A program made the translations under genes and the position numbers. Source: Vespa crabro (lineage: Eukaryota > Arthropoda > Insecta > Hymenoptera > Vespidae). Taken from it: a stretch of DNA of 64,000 nucleotides. The stretch is taken from assembly GCF_910589235.1 (NCBI RefSeq), contig NC_060968.1, positions 2,409,143 through 2,473,142 on the forward strand. The letters run 5' to 3'. Positions 25,841 through 38,073 of this stretch are shown here, piece by piece. Below the pieces are notes generated by a model, which worked only from the letters and a program-made list of their open reading frames with translations, was not told the origin of the DNA and ran no database searches. Within the stretch, counting starts at the first letter, position 1, and every line of letters starts with the position of its first letter.

Positions 25841-27101
25841 CCTTTGATTTCCCGGTATTTTAACTATAAAGAATTTCAAATGACGCTATCAAAATACAAA
25901 ATTGCATTTCAATTTATCGGCGTTATTTTCAAAGTTATCGTCGTCGTATAAATCATTCGATTCGAAATGATTTATAAATGATCATCGGTTTGAACGATTT
26001 ACGATTGATATTTTATTTTTAAATCTTTCGCGTTCGATAAGATTTCTTTAGTTTGAATGAAAAGTCTTTGGTTTTCTCCCCCAAAAAAAAAGAAAAAAAA
26101 AAGAAAAAGAAAAAAATAAAAGAACACAGAAGAAAAAAAATGTATTCGAGAAAATGTTTCGCTCAAACTTTTTCATCTCGCCATGAATTTTCAGAATTTC
26201 TCGGGCTCGTTCAAACGAATTCCTCGCCACCATCCTCTTCCCCCACCCCTCCCCCACAATTCCCTTACATCTCTCTAAAAAGAATACCCATACATCATAT
26301 TAATTATAGAGAACACCTTTTTAATCGACTTTGACTCTAGTGACCTTAATCCTTTTCCGTTCCTACTTCGGAATGGCCTCGACATCGCATTTTCTTCTAG
26401 GCGGCCCTACATCGATTTGGCCTCGTCCCTCGTTTCTTCCTTCGGTACGAGAATTTTTCTTTATTTCTTTCTTTCTTTCTTTCATTCCTTCTTTCCTTCT
26501 TTCTTTCTTTCTTTCTTTCCTTCCTTCCTTCCTTCCTTCCTTCCTTTACTCCTTTTCTCTTTCTCCTTATTTCCTTTGAATTTACAATTTTCTTTAAACG
26601 AGAAGATACTAATATGGTCTCGAAGGAACTCTACGAATACATAGATAAGTGAGTACTTATCTACTATGTGTACGTGAGAATCAAAAAAAAAAAAAAAAAA
26701 AAAAGAAATAAAGTAAAAAAAAAAGAGGGACGAACTTCATTCTCGAGTTCTTTCTTTTTGATATCCTACGTTTGTTCTTCCATCGTTTATTCAAAACTTC
26801 ACGGAACCATTTGGATTATTTATCGTTGACTATTTCTTCCACATTTTAATTCTAATTTGTCCACACCTCGAAATAATTTCAAATTGTGCACTTTAGGGAT
26901 GTGCCACACTTTACGGTCACTTTGAAAAGCTGTCATTTATACGAAATGAAGAATAATTTTTATACGAAAAAGAAATACTCTATATTATTTGAAGCCTCGA
27001 ATAAAATAATGAATCGTTAGATTTGAAAGCGCATTTACAATTTTTTTTTTTTTTATTATAAAGGGAAGTAAAAAAGAATTTCCATGAATCATGCTTAGTG
27101 C
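19555..27101. other. Intron section: simple repeats, no gene
   Basis: Dominated by (AT)n at 19693-19723, 21078-21125, 21212-21265, 21601-21647 and 25321-25440, (TC)n at 20318-20355 and 20413-20480, a (TTA/CAT) trinucleotide block at 21328-21470, (TTC)n at 23477-23520, C-rich stretches at 24902-24940 and 25087-25110, and a (TTTC)n-to-(TTCC)n block at 26461-26547. The patch at 20485-20720 is GC-richer and non-repetitive, but has no supported exon. Confidence 0.55.
21328..21470. repeat. Trinucleotide-register repeat (TTA/ATT/CAT)
   Basis: Triplets TAC, TAT/TTA, then CAT/CAC run in one register for about 140 bp, leaving four overlapping open frames on both strands. They are artefacts of the repeat. 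Confidence 0.8.
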
Positions 27102-27601
27102 AAATTATTTTAATTGAGCTCAAAGTTGAGTCTGAAGGTGTCTTACACATCATAGACACAATTAGGATTGAAGCTAAACAATCTTTATTAGTATTAACTC
27201 GATCGATTGTAAACTCTAAATCATTAATGATTATTCATTCATCGGTGATAATTAAAGCAATGCAAAATACTTTTGATCAATAAGATGATCAAAAGTATTT
27301 TGCTATAATTTAATTATTAATTTTCTTCGATTAAATTCCTGATTAATTAAAAGATCGAGAAAGATCGAGGAAAAATATTTAAATCGATCTATGGTAAATA
27401 ACATAATATAATAATAATACGGATTAATTGTTACGAGTTTGTTGGAGAAAGCTAGGCCGAGCCGATTACATAACTCAGGATAGCTTGCTACGGTGGCGAT
27501 TATGTTATATACTATAGTAGTTTGGATGGTAAGTGAAGCTACTGTAACATAGCCTAGGTCGTTGCTTGTAGTTAGCAAAGACTATATAGATATAGTACTT
27601 T
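27102..27601. other. Low-repeat AT-rich intron segment with an 18-bp inverted repeat
   Basis: One of the few 500-bp stretches here without microsatellites. It holds a perfect hairpin (27262-27303) and, further on, less AT-rich sequence at 27440-27560. A 91-codon minus-strand frame covers 27303-27578 but has no recognisable domain and begins inside the hairpin-flanking sequence. It could be an unrecognised transposon relic. Confidence 0.4.
27262..27303. repeat. Perfect 18-bp inverted repeat with 6-nt spacer
   Basis: The left arm GCAAAATACTTTTGATCA (27262-27279) is repeated exactly in reverse complement at 27286-27303, with a 6-base spacer. It could extrude a cruciform or fold as an RNA hairpin. 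Confidence 0.9.
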
Positions 27602-27654
27602 CTTATTGCCATATAGGGGAAAATTCATATGTGTGTTGCGTTAATATAGATAGA

Positions 27655-27700
<46 letters not shown>

Positions 27701-27701
27701 G

Positions 27702-28170
27702 TATACATGGTTGTGAACATGTATATGTAATACGTGTACGTAAACGTATAAGTGAACATGTACGTAGACGTGAATGTAGATGTGAAGGTATATATGAATG
27801 TGAATGTGAATATGTATACGTATATGTAGACGTGAACGTAGGCGTGAAAGTGTATATGTATACGTATACGTGGACGTGAACGTAGACATGAATATATACG
27901 TAGCTGTGTACGTAGATGCGGACATGTATATGTATACGTGAACGTAGACATGAATGTGTACGTAGCCTTGTACATAGACGTGAACGTAGATATAAATATG
28001 TACATGGACGTGTACGTAGACGTGAATGTGTACGTAGACATGAATGTATACATAGACATAAATGTGTACGTAGACATGAACGTGTACGTAGACATGAACG
28101 TGTACGTGGACGTGAACGTAGACATGAATGTATACGTGAACGTGGTCGTGCACGTGCACGTAGGTAAAGA
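27702..28170. repeat. Degenerate hexamer-based minisatellite (ACGTGA/ACGTAG/ACATGA), about 470 bp
   Basis: Built from six-base units such as GTGAAC, GTAGAC and GTGTAC, organised in parts as 18-bp units (GTGTACGTAGACATGAAC). Because the period is a multiple of three, several frames stay open: two of about 83 codons on + (Arg/His/Glu/Cys-rich or Val/Asp/Asn/Met-rich) and three of 182-210 codons on - (Thr/Tyr/Ser/Arg-rich). An (AT)n tract at 27659-27694 adjoins it. Unlike the other microsatellites it is CpG/TpG-rich. Confidence 0.85.
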
Positions 28171-28189
28171 CATAAAAGAAGGAGGCTAA

Positions 28190-28420
28190 AGGGTGGAGAC
28201 GAACATGTAACCTCCTCTTGCTCCACAGCAGCCACGCGGGACTTACCAAACCGAGTGGGTGCGGGTGTATCGAGTGTGCTGCTCGCTGAACGAGGTTAAC
28301 GCCCTGAGGTGACCGCCTCCTTCACCCTCCACCTGCAAAACCCCGTTACGAGAGTCTCCCTCGGAAACTGGGACTCGCGAGCTAGCTCGTTCCAACATTT
28401 TCAGGGACTCCCTTCCTACC
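28190..28420. other. GC-richer non-repetitive island next to the minisatellite
   Basis: About 230 bp without simple repeats and with balanced base composition, just downstream of the hexamer array. No frame joins to a neighbouring exon. Candidate noncoding exon, promoter or enhancer; the function is unknown. Confidence 0.35.
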
Positions 28421-28509
28421 TTCATCTTTCTATCTATGTATCTATCTATCTATCTATCTATTTCCTTTTTTTTATATTATATTCTTTTCTTCACACTATA
28501 TATTTTCTC

Positions 28510-28545
<36 letters not shown>

Positions 28546-28590
28546 CTTTTTATTTCTCTTTCTCTATCTCTGTCTCTCTTTTTCTCTCTT

Positions 28591-28634
<44 letters not shown>

Positions 28635-29282
28635 GTCGCTTTATCCCAATATTATTTCCTCTGTTTCTAACGATTGAGAACGCGTATTCCTATAGTTATC
28701 GTTATATCATTAGAAAGTACATCCCAATTCTCGACAATCTCGATCGTTCTAATCTTCTAATTGATCTGTTCTCTTTCGACTATACGAACTTTCTTACTAG
28801 TGAGTTTTTCTTTCTCAGCCCTGACCGATACTGAGACTGAGACTGAGACTGAGTTACTCTTTTTGGTCCCAAGAGACTATAATAGCACTTTACTTCTTCG
28901 ACTAGACAAAGTTTCGATTTATATAACCGAGGAAGATATAAGTAGAGATTTATTTCAGATGACGAAAGTGTTTTCTTAAACGGCGAACGTAGCGATTCGT
29001 TAGTTCCACTTATTATCCCCTTTCTTCCTTCTTCCTTCTATTCTTTTTTCACCATTATTAGTCCGAAGAAATAAGAGAATACTTTTTCTTCTTTTTTTTT
29101 TTTTCTTCTTCTTTATTTTATTTTATAGACAAGCAACTTGAGTTTAGTTTTTCGATTTTTTTCTTTTCGGATGAAAAGCAAAAAATAATAAACAACAAAA
29201 AAGAAAATACACACACATAGACATGGACACGTTTCTGAATATGAAAAAAGTTTTTCGATACGTCGTCTTTAATTTCCCTCTG

Positions 29283-29332
<50 letters not shown>

Positions 29333-29711
29333 TACTTACACACACACACACACACACACACATACATACACATTCTCTGAAGAAGATATTCGAGGACGTG
29401 CCAAGCTCGTTCATTAAATTCCTCTTTAAAAGATTCTTTCAGGAAACATTTTTCTTTTCGTTATTATCGTTAATGTGCTAATCTGAAAAATTGCAATGCC
29501 ACCCCAAAGACACATAGTTAGATGGAATGATATATTCCGGTATTTTTTCTTTCTTTTTTTTTTTTGTTTTCCTTTATCTTTCTTCCCTCCGTATGCATCG
29601 AATAAGGGCAATATTTTTATGGGATTTAACGAATTTAATTCGTTTAAGAAACAACGATTGACAGGCATTATTGCAAATACGTTATACAGATAAGGAAATT
29701 TTTTTAATTAT

Positions 29712-29756
<45 letters not shown>

Positions 29757-29932
29757 CGATATATTATAACGTAGGAAGTCTGTCGTCGATGGTGATTACA
29801 ATTGAAGGGATTTCGAGTTAGTCGAAGAGCATTTTGTTATTAAGTACTTACTTACTCCTTATCTTTATACCATTACTTCGTAACTGTCACGACGAAGTAT
29901 GATCCTTCTCTTCGAAGGATACGTCGCGACCG

Positions 29933-29988
<56 letters not shown>

Positions 29989-30178
29989 TATGCGCATGCG
30001 TCCAACGTTTGCGAATTATTTCCCATATTCGAGTAATGATAACCGTTTTACCTTGTCGATTTCAGGCTTCTCATTCTCATTGTTATATCCCGAATGGTAG
30101 CGCACGTTAAAGGCAAAACTTAATAATAGCCGATAAGACTTTAAACTTTTGTGCCATTGGAATGAACTTCCTCGTTGA

Positions 30179-30219
<41 letters not shown>

Positions 30220-31091
30220 TTCTCTCTTTCTCTCTCTCTCTTCCCCTTTCTCTTTCTCTCTCTCTCTATTCGTTTCCCATAAATCTTTGATTTAATTGCC
30301 AACCCCTCGAACGAGATCCAACTGAAATATATTGAAAGGGTTATTTTCAGTGGTCGAGCTCGTTATTGGGTCGGACAGGGGAAAACGTCTCTTTGAACGA
30401 CTCGTCGTATTTAAATGATATTTTTTCGATGTAACGAAGGACCCAGAAAAAAGAAAGAGAAAAAAAAAAGAAGAAAAAAGAAAAAGTGATGGACCTTTAA
30501 ATATCGCATCTCTTTTTTTTTCGAATGTTTTTTTCTTTCCCCTTTTTTTTACTTTTTCCTTTTTTCCTTTTTTTTTTTTTCTTTTTTCTCTTTTTTTTTT
30601 TTTGCAGATAAAAGATTCCGATTCCACGTGACTGTGACCTAATCCCCTCACTTTCTCATCCCTCGCCTCCTGCCCCTTCGCCCTCTATCCCCTTCCCTTC
30701 TCCCACCACCAAATTCCTATCATCGTTTTTCATTCTGATCACGAGACAGATCATGTCGGTCATTCAACCCGATCGAAACAACCTGCCAACCGATATTATT
30801 TTCCAATAATAAACAGACCATATACATGTGAAACATTAATCGAGTTGATTCCCTATTAAAGGAACAAATCGATATTGTCTTGTGTTCTTCTTCAACGAGG
30901 TTTAATCGTAGGAAACTATATTGCAAAGGTAGACGTTCTAATAGTAAAACACGTGTTATTCCATATCTTCGGTCGTTGATAAATTTATGTTCATATAGTG
31001 AATACGATATAAGTATGTTGGATAGAATGGACAAATGGTTATACACGTATTATGTATTTACGATATCACAGATTTACTCGTAGAAAAAAGT

Positions 31092-31127
<36 letters not shown>

Positions 31128-31892
31128 GAAAAGAAATAAGGATATATACAATGTATGTAAAAAGTATTCACTGATGAATTTGAAAGAAGTCTTTGTAAAA
31201 TTGTAATTCATTAACTAATTTTTTATTATAAACAATGAACAGATACAAATTTTCGCTAATCTCTAGGGTGGATGTAATTAAAAAAAAAAAAAAAAAGAGG
31301 AAAAAAACAAAAATAAGAAATTAGTTATTTGCACGATTTACAAAATTAGCAAGAATAATACAATAAAATGATAAAAATGTGATTAGCAATAAGTGTTCGT
31401 ACGATTGTTGAATTTTTTAAAAATTCTTAAAATTAAAAAAAGAATACGCAACGAATTATTCCGACGAAAGAAAAGAGAATTGAACTATAACGGATAATTA
31501 ATAATTCGTAGATATTCCTTTTGATTTGAAAAATTGCAACAATTCTTTTAGACTAAACGAATTAATTAAATTCGACGTATTACTGAATCGGATCTTATTC
31601 CATTCCTTCCAATGTGAGGATCTTTTAGATCTACTTTGGAAGAAATTTTGATTGGATGAACGAAGATCGACACTGACAGATTGAATGGAATCGAAATTTT
31701 CTAATTGGCATACGAACGAAACGAGATCGATTTTATACATATACATATATGTACATATTGTTGATCCGTCGAATGCGTAAACAATTTAAACGTTACAGAA
31801 TTATGATTTCGAATGATTTTGATTTAACGATTTCGAAAGTTTAGATGTCAGAACAGAGGAACGATTTTTCAAAGCACGGAGAAAGCTCGTTT

Positions 31893-31946
<54 letters not shown>

Positions 31947-32056
31947 TTGAACAATGCTTTGTCAGAAACATCCGATTTGGTGCAATTAGTTCGAGCAAAA
32001 TTCTCGAGGTTAATCGTTTATGCGAATCGATCGGATGAGAAACCTTGCGATGAAAA

Positions 32057-32087
<31 letters not shown>

Positions 32088-33148
32088 AGAAGAAGAAGAA
32101 GAAGAAGAAGAAACGAAAGATAAAAGAACAAACAAAAATGGAAAAGAAAAAGAGAAAAGAAAAAAGAAACAAAAAAAAAGGAAAAAAGAAACGAGAAGAA
32201 AGAAGAAAGAAAAAGAAGAAGAAGAAGAAGAAGAAGAAGAAGAAGAAAGAGGAGAGAGAAAAATTATATTTAAAAAGAACGTAAGAAAATTCGTAAAATT
32301 TCGTATGAGAAATAAAGAAACCATCGGAGACAACGAAAACAGTTGTTGAAGTGTTGCCTCAGGTGTCAGGCGGATCCTTCAACGTATACACAACTGGTAT
32401 TCTCTTGTAATCATGAATACATCGTCGCTATGTCGTCTATGTCGTCGGCGTCGTTGTTGTCATCATCATCGTCGTCGTCGTCGTCGTCGTCGTCATCGTC
32501 GTCGTCTATGTCGTCGTCTATGTCGTCGTCGCTCAAGTTCCAGAGTAATTGGAGATACGTTTTCTTTTTTTTTCTTCTTTTTCTTTTCTTCTTTTTTTCT
32601 TCTCTCTTTCCTTTCTCTTCTTTCCTTCTTTCCTCTCTTTCTCATATTTTTTCTTTCTTCTTCTTCTTCTTCTTTTTTCTTTCTTTTTTTTCTTTTTTTT
32701 CGTCAGACAATGCGCGCGTCGCTTTACGACGTTCGAGGCTAAAGCTTCGCGAGAAAATGTAAACGCGCTTTTGTCCGATACTTGTCCCCTCTCTTCCTCT
32801 CTCTCTCTCTTACTCTCTCTCTCTCTCACTCTCCTCTGCCACCACACTGATTATCACGCAACACTGATTCAGCTGCAATCGCACTCAGTTCGAGATTAAA
32901 ACAAATTCTTTTTTTTTGTATTCTTTCTTTCTTTCCTTTGTTTCCGTTTTCATTTTCTTTTTCGATTTCATTTTTTTCTTCTCTTTCTTTTTCCCTTTCT
33001 TTATATTTTCTCCTTTTTAATCGATCGAACGAACTATCGTTACAATTTTATTCCAATCTGTTGCTTCGCACTTCGGACACGTTCGTTAGCTTTTCTTTTT
33101 TTTTTTTATAATTTTTATTTTTATATTCTCTCTCTCTCTCTCTCTCTC

Positions 33149-33183
<35 letters not shown>

Positions 33184-33696
33184 TTCTCTTTCGGTTTTTC
33201 ATGTGAAAAAATGAAAAAAAAGAAAAGAAAATGTGGAACGCGATCGATATTTTTCTTTTCGTCCCGTTCGTAAATTCGATGTTCGACAAACGAGGAAATT
33301 GATTTTATTGATTTTTAGAAAAAAAGAATTGGTCAGGAATTTAACCATGAAATTTATGATTTATGACAAATATTTATCATCTCTTTGTTTAAATCCCGGG
33401 TGACGTTGTATTAATACAAACCTGTATGTACCTTCTTTGTTCACAATATTACTCATCTATTATTATTTCAATGTATGCATGTATTATATATCGGAGTGTA
33501 CGAGCGAAGGTTTTCCCTTTGCGATCTCGTCCTTGAAAAATTCTTTTAACCTGGGACCCAAGAGTTAGAAAAAGACGGGACACGGTTCTACGGAAAGAAA
33601 AAAGTCCAAAGTACCTCTTTTCATCGCGAGTTAGTAGTAACACGCGATTCGCGTCTATGCTCTAAGACTCCCTTCTTCTATTTCTCCTGCTTCGTT

Positions 33697-33727
<31 letters not shown>

Positions 33728-34430
33728 TTTTCTCTTTCTCTCGGTCTTCTCCCTTTAAAAATTTCAAAAGTATCGCGCGCGCCAAGTAACCTTGACACAA
33801 TTCGGCCGAAAAAACATATGTAACGTGGATCGTTAAAAAATGTATGAATTCGTTGTACAAAGGCGCAAGATATATGACAGAATAAACTCGACTCGATGGG
33901 ATCTTCTCGAGCGAAATGATCCGATGTGGGTCAGTGGTATTCGATGAGACGTAGAGGTACACGTATGTACGTAAAAGTGGGTAAAAAGGGAGGATGAAAA
34001 AAACGAAAACAAACCAACGAACAAACAAAAACAAAAACAAAAAAAGAGAAGAGAAAAGATGCAAGTTCAAGTAGAAGTCGAAGAAGAAGAAATGAAAAAT
34101 AAAAAGTACGAGAGTTCACGAATCTCCATTGAACTATTATCTTGCCTAATAACAATTCAAATTATGATCGATCAATTGAAATGAAAGAGAACAATTCAAA
34201 AAGTACGAATGAAAAAGGAAACATTGATAACACTTTGATCTCTCTTCATTTATACTCGTGTCGTAAAGAAAAAACAAAAACAGAAAAAAAAGAAACAAAA
34301 CAAAAAAAAAAGCAAGGAAGGAAGATGGAGAAAAGAAAGAAGGAAAGAAGCAAAAAAAAAAAAAAAAAAAAAGAAAAAAGAAAAGAAGAAGGTGGAAAGC
34401 AAAAAAAAGGAAGAAACGATATTATAGTGA
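28420..34430. other. Intron section: simple repeats, no gene
   Basis: Includes (AT)n at 28513-28543 and 29717-29751, (TC)n at 28585-28625, 29286-29327, 31896-31941 and 33128-33181, (AC)n at 29339-29362, (GA)n at 29937-29986, (GAA)n at 32060-32112 and 32214-32247, (GTC)n at 32448-32533, and long poly-A/T mixtures. The stretch 30700-31080 is comparatively unique but shows no conserved protein. Confidence 0.55.
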
Positions 34431-34914
34431 TGTCTCGCGTGTGATGATGCCTGCACGTAGAGACTTCGAGTAGTTTATATCATCGGATAGGGATCGGCCG
34501 ATCAGGCGTTTATCTTTCGTACGTGCTTGAATTCTGCTAGCGCACTTGCGTATATTCGCCTCATAGAATTTCAAGAGTGGCGCGCACCGGTAACTCGACC
34601 CAAGCCCCCGAGATCCATACAACCTGTATTGGTGTCAAGGCAAAAGGGGCCAATACTCTCAGCTGACCTACATCGGCCGATCACACTCTCCTACCCTTCG
34701 GAGTTCGACCTCCTCCCCTAAAGCCACACCATCTCTTCATCCCTCTACTCTTTCACTCCTTCACTCATCCACCCATCCTGCCTTCCTATCTCCGTTCCCA
34801 CCATTGCCCCTGTTCCCGTTCCCTTTTCCCATCGCCATCCCGGTGTAAGCGGACAACCCCTTTTTCCTGGCCTTCCTGCTTGCAATCTGCGCGATGATTG
34901 CGCGTGCGATGCCA

Positions 34915-34930
34915 CCACGTTATAACGTGG
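34915..34930. repeat. Perfect 16-bp palindrome
   Basis: CCACGTTA followed by TAACGTGG. The outer CACGT resembles half of an E-box/CRE-type site, which is suggestive only. Confidence 0.9.
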
Positions 34931-34960
34931 CACTACCGACACCCGAATATCATCGGGAGA

Positions 34961-34984
34961 GTTAATACACAATTGTGTATTAAC
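34961..34984. repeat. Perfect 24-bp palindrome
   Basis: GTTAATACACAA followed directly by its exact reverse complement, with no spacer. A second perfect palindrome of 16 bp lies 30 bp upstream (34915-34930). Confidence 0.92.
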
Positions 34985-34995
34985 GAGAGCATAAA

Positions 34996-35142
34996 TCTAA
35001 TGTCCGAAGGTCCTAACGAGTTTACCTGGTGTACGTTGAAAAAAGAAGAAGAAGAAAAAAAAAGAAATAAAAGAAGAAAAAGAAATAAAAGAAAAAAAAA
35101 AGAATTACGGCAAGAAAAGAAGATAGAAAAAAACTTCAACTA

Positions 35143-35193
<51 letters not shown>

Positions 35194-36260
35194 ATATTGA
35201 TCTCTCGTTATATATCGTTCTCTACTATAATGAAAGAGAGAGAGAGAGAGAGAGTGAGAGAGAAAAAGAGAGTGGATAGAGGGAGAGCTAACTAGTTCGT
35301 ATCATTGTTTACAAAATATAATAGGAATTAATTATAATAATAAATTTCGTTCAATCGATCAAGATCGATATTAGAAAATTTATAATTTATTTCTAATCAG
35401 ATGCAATTATTCCGTGAGATATGATATGTACGATTTCTATAAACATTCCATCATTGGAAATTAGAATGATGGTTAGGATGTTTCGAATCTAGACACGAAT
35501 ATTATAGAGTACGTTTATCTATCTATATATATATCTATCCATCTATATATATCCCCATATATATCCTCATATATATATTCCCATATATGTATCCCCATAT
35601 ATATATATATATATATATATCGTTTAGGGAAAATTTCACAGAGATATTCGGATCAACTGGTGGTGGTCCTGATCGAACTTCAAAGCACGTAGATATTAAG
35701 CTGTAAGACGTGTATCAAACCTTCGATATTGATCTCTCTCTTCCGCATTGCTTTTGATTATCGTATTGAACAAGAACAATTAAACAAGTAACGTATGGAT
35801 ATATATCGATTAACTGTAATAAAACAATAAGGTATGATCGAAGAAATGTCGTAGAAACGTGTTAATCTGTTAATACGATTTGATTTAAGTTTAATCCGAT
35901 TTAAATTTCAAAAACATATCAAAATTGTCCTGTTCGAGAAATAGTCGTTTCACTTTCGATGCTCTCTATCTCTCTTTTGTTTTTCTCTTTATTTTTCTTT
36001 CTTTCTTTCTTTCTTTTTTTGTTTTGTTTTGTTTTGTTTTGGGAAGGGAAGGGAAGGAAAGGGAAGGCGTGGGGGACGGGGGGAGGGGGGAGTGGAGTAA
36101 AGAGAAATTACGTGCGATTGTATAACGTAATATATTGGTTTAAAGAGGGTGGATGCGTCGATAGAACGACATTCGTGGCAGGCATGTGTTAACCGCTGCG
36201 TCTACAGGTAAAATAACTGGGTCAGCGTCCCAGTTGATGGATTCCAAGTGGTAGTGTAGT
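34996..36260. other. Intron section: AT-rich, one G-rich tract, no gene
   Basis: Holds (AT)n at 35149-35191, short (GA)n near 35234-35256, an imperfect ATATATCCCC-type repeat at 35540-35620, a (TTTTG)n run at 36020-36040 and the adjacent G-rich tract 36041-36090. No coding exon was recognised. Confidence 0.55.
36041..36090 (+). other. G-quadruplex-type tract
   Basis: Repeated GGGAA units are followed by runs of five and six G separated by one or two bases, which meets the pattern of four G3+ runs with loops of at most seven bases at least twice. It is immediately preceded by a (TTTTG)n run, giving strong strand asymmetry. Confidence 0.75.
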
Positions 36261-36450
36261 ATGGTGGTATTGGTGATGATGTTGGTGGTGGTGATGGTGG
36301 TGGTGGTGGTAGTGGTGGGTGGTAGTAGTAGTAGAAGTAGTAATAGTAGTTGTAACAGTAGTAGTAGTAGTAGTAATAGTAGTAGTAGTAGTAGTAGTAG
36401 TAATAGTAGTAGTAGTAGTAGTAGTAATAGTAATAGTAGTAGTAAGTGCG
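36261..36450. repeat. (GGT)n to (AGT)n trinucleotide array
   Basis: A GGT/GAT-rich segment grades into AGT/AAT triplets in one register for about 190 bp. The open frames predict poly-Val/Ser on + and poly-Thr/His on -, so they are repeat artefacts. Confidence 0.85.
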
Positions 36451-36772
36451 GCCGAGAACGAGTTTACCTGAGAATTACGGGTCACCACAGAGCCTGCCGA
36501 CCTATAACGCATTTGATCGAGAAACAACACATCGAACGTACATATTTGTATCCCTATCTCTGATATCCCTCTCATGATCATGATCTATAACTTTGACAAG
36601 GTATAGAAACGAATGGAAACGAAGTGGAAATCATTTCGACGATGATATAATAACTGTTTCTATCTGTTTATTATTATCGTGTAAAAACAAAAAAAAAAAA
36701 AGAGATGAACATTGATCAAAGATAAAAAAGAAAAAGGAAAAAGAAAAAGAAAATTGTAGAATGTTTATAATT

Positions 36773-36812
<40 letters not shown>

Positions 36813-37261
36813 ATTGTCATGGTATCAGTATTAAAAAAGAAGAATAACCTGTATCGTTAGTATTATCTGTCGGTGACATTAACCAAGTTGTATTCAATTC
36901 TTAACTCGTTCAGTTCCTTCAAGAGTCTCCATGAGAAATGACGAAGGTAATACTGAAAGGTTTTCATGAGAAGGGTAAGGGAAAATGTTGGTAGGACAGG
37001 TAAGTTGATGTACGAAGGAGAAATGGCAGACAGAGATATGGCCCAGTTCGGACTTGACCCAGGTCCAAGGTCGGCTCGCGCTTCGCGAAAAGATAATTAC
37101 GTATTTAGGTCAGACAGTCGGAAATCTGTATGGTCCGTTGCTCGTATAGATCTTAGGTAGACATTCTATCTGTGTCTATGTAATAGACTATTAATTTCTG
37201 TACTTTCCTCTCTCTCTCTTTCTCTCTATCTATCTATCTATCTTTCTCTATCTATTTCTCT

Positions 37262-37299
<38 letters not shown>

Positions 37300-37679
37300 A
37301 ATTCTAAATCTTCGAATGAACGTATAACGTTCCAGTTATTATTTCTTTGTTTCTTTCATCTTGGAAATGGGATTGAAAACATTAATCATTTTTAAACGGG
37401 TTGCCTTCGTCGTATTATTCAGGAGGATTAACATAGATAAAAGAGATACAAATGAAGATCTATTCTCTTAAATTGAGACAATTAATCAGCGTCCTTTAAC
37501 AAACAAATTATTAACGATACGAGCAACCCTTCTGAAATATTTCATTAAAAAGACAATTCATCTTTCTCGATCCTCTCCAATTAAAATGCGATTTTTATCG
37601 ATGGATGAAGATGGGTGAAGAGGGGGAGGTGTACTGGCATATAGTAAAGTGCTTCCAAAAGAAATACATACACATATTT

Positions 37680-37713
<34 letters not shown>

Positions 37714-38012
37714 TCTCTCTCTCTCTTTCTCTCTCTGATATAGAAATTTCTTTTCCTAGTAACCTTTTGTGGTCTCACCGCAAGGTCGAAGAGCATGGTT
37801 ATCACGGTACATGTGGCCAGTGTACGTTTGCGACCTCGAGAACGCTAATTCGCATTACCACGGTCACTTACAGGATCTGCAAACCTCTTCCACGTTTACT
37901 GGTTTATAGAGTTAATCGGATGGACTCGATTTTCCCGGAATCAATTCCGGCATCGTCGAGTGTAACTGAGGTACAGAGAGAGACAGAGATAGATAGATAG
38001 AGAGAGAAAGAG

Positions 38013-38073
<61 letters not shown>

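Larger units (their letters stand above)
34430..34995. promoter_or_regulatory. GC-richer, non-repetitive island with two perfect palindromes; candidate regulatory module
   Basis: About 560 bp free of microsatellites in the middle of a repeat-filled intron. It contains perfect palindromes at 34915-34930 (half-site CCACGTTA) and 34961-34984 (half-site GTTAATACACAA), and a short stem between them (CCCGA...TCGGG). Short open frames here show no known domain. A cis-regulatory element or noncoding exon is inferred from complexity alone. Confidence 0.35.

Noticed and set aside
27303..27578. 91-codon minus-strand ORF
   Set aside because: No start context, domain or conserved pattern; AT-rich sequence can stay open this long by chance.
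27603..28235. Three overlapping minus-strand ORFs of 182-210 codons
   Set aside because: All are generated by the hexamer minisatellite plus an (AT)n tract; composition is purely repeat-derived and no domain or signal is visible.
31140..31420. Possible Tc1-like element suggested by AAAAAGTATTCACTG near 31157
   Set aside because: I could not find convincing terminal inverted repeats or a TA duplication, and no transposase remnant is visible.
32010..32899. Overlapping Ser-, Glu- and Phe-rich ORFs on both strands
   Set aside because: They follow (GAA)n, (GTC)n and poly-T/C tracts; no conserved segment and no splice-consistent extension.
36966..37160. 64-codon + strand ORF in a GC-richer patch
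   Set aside because: No splice sites or recognisable motif; more plausibly noncoding.
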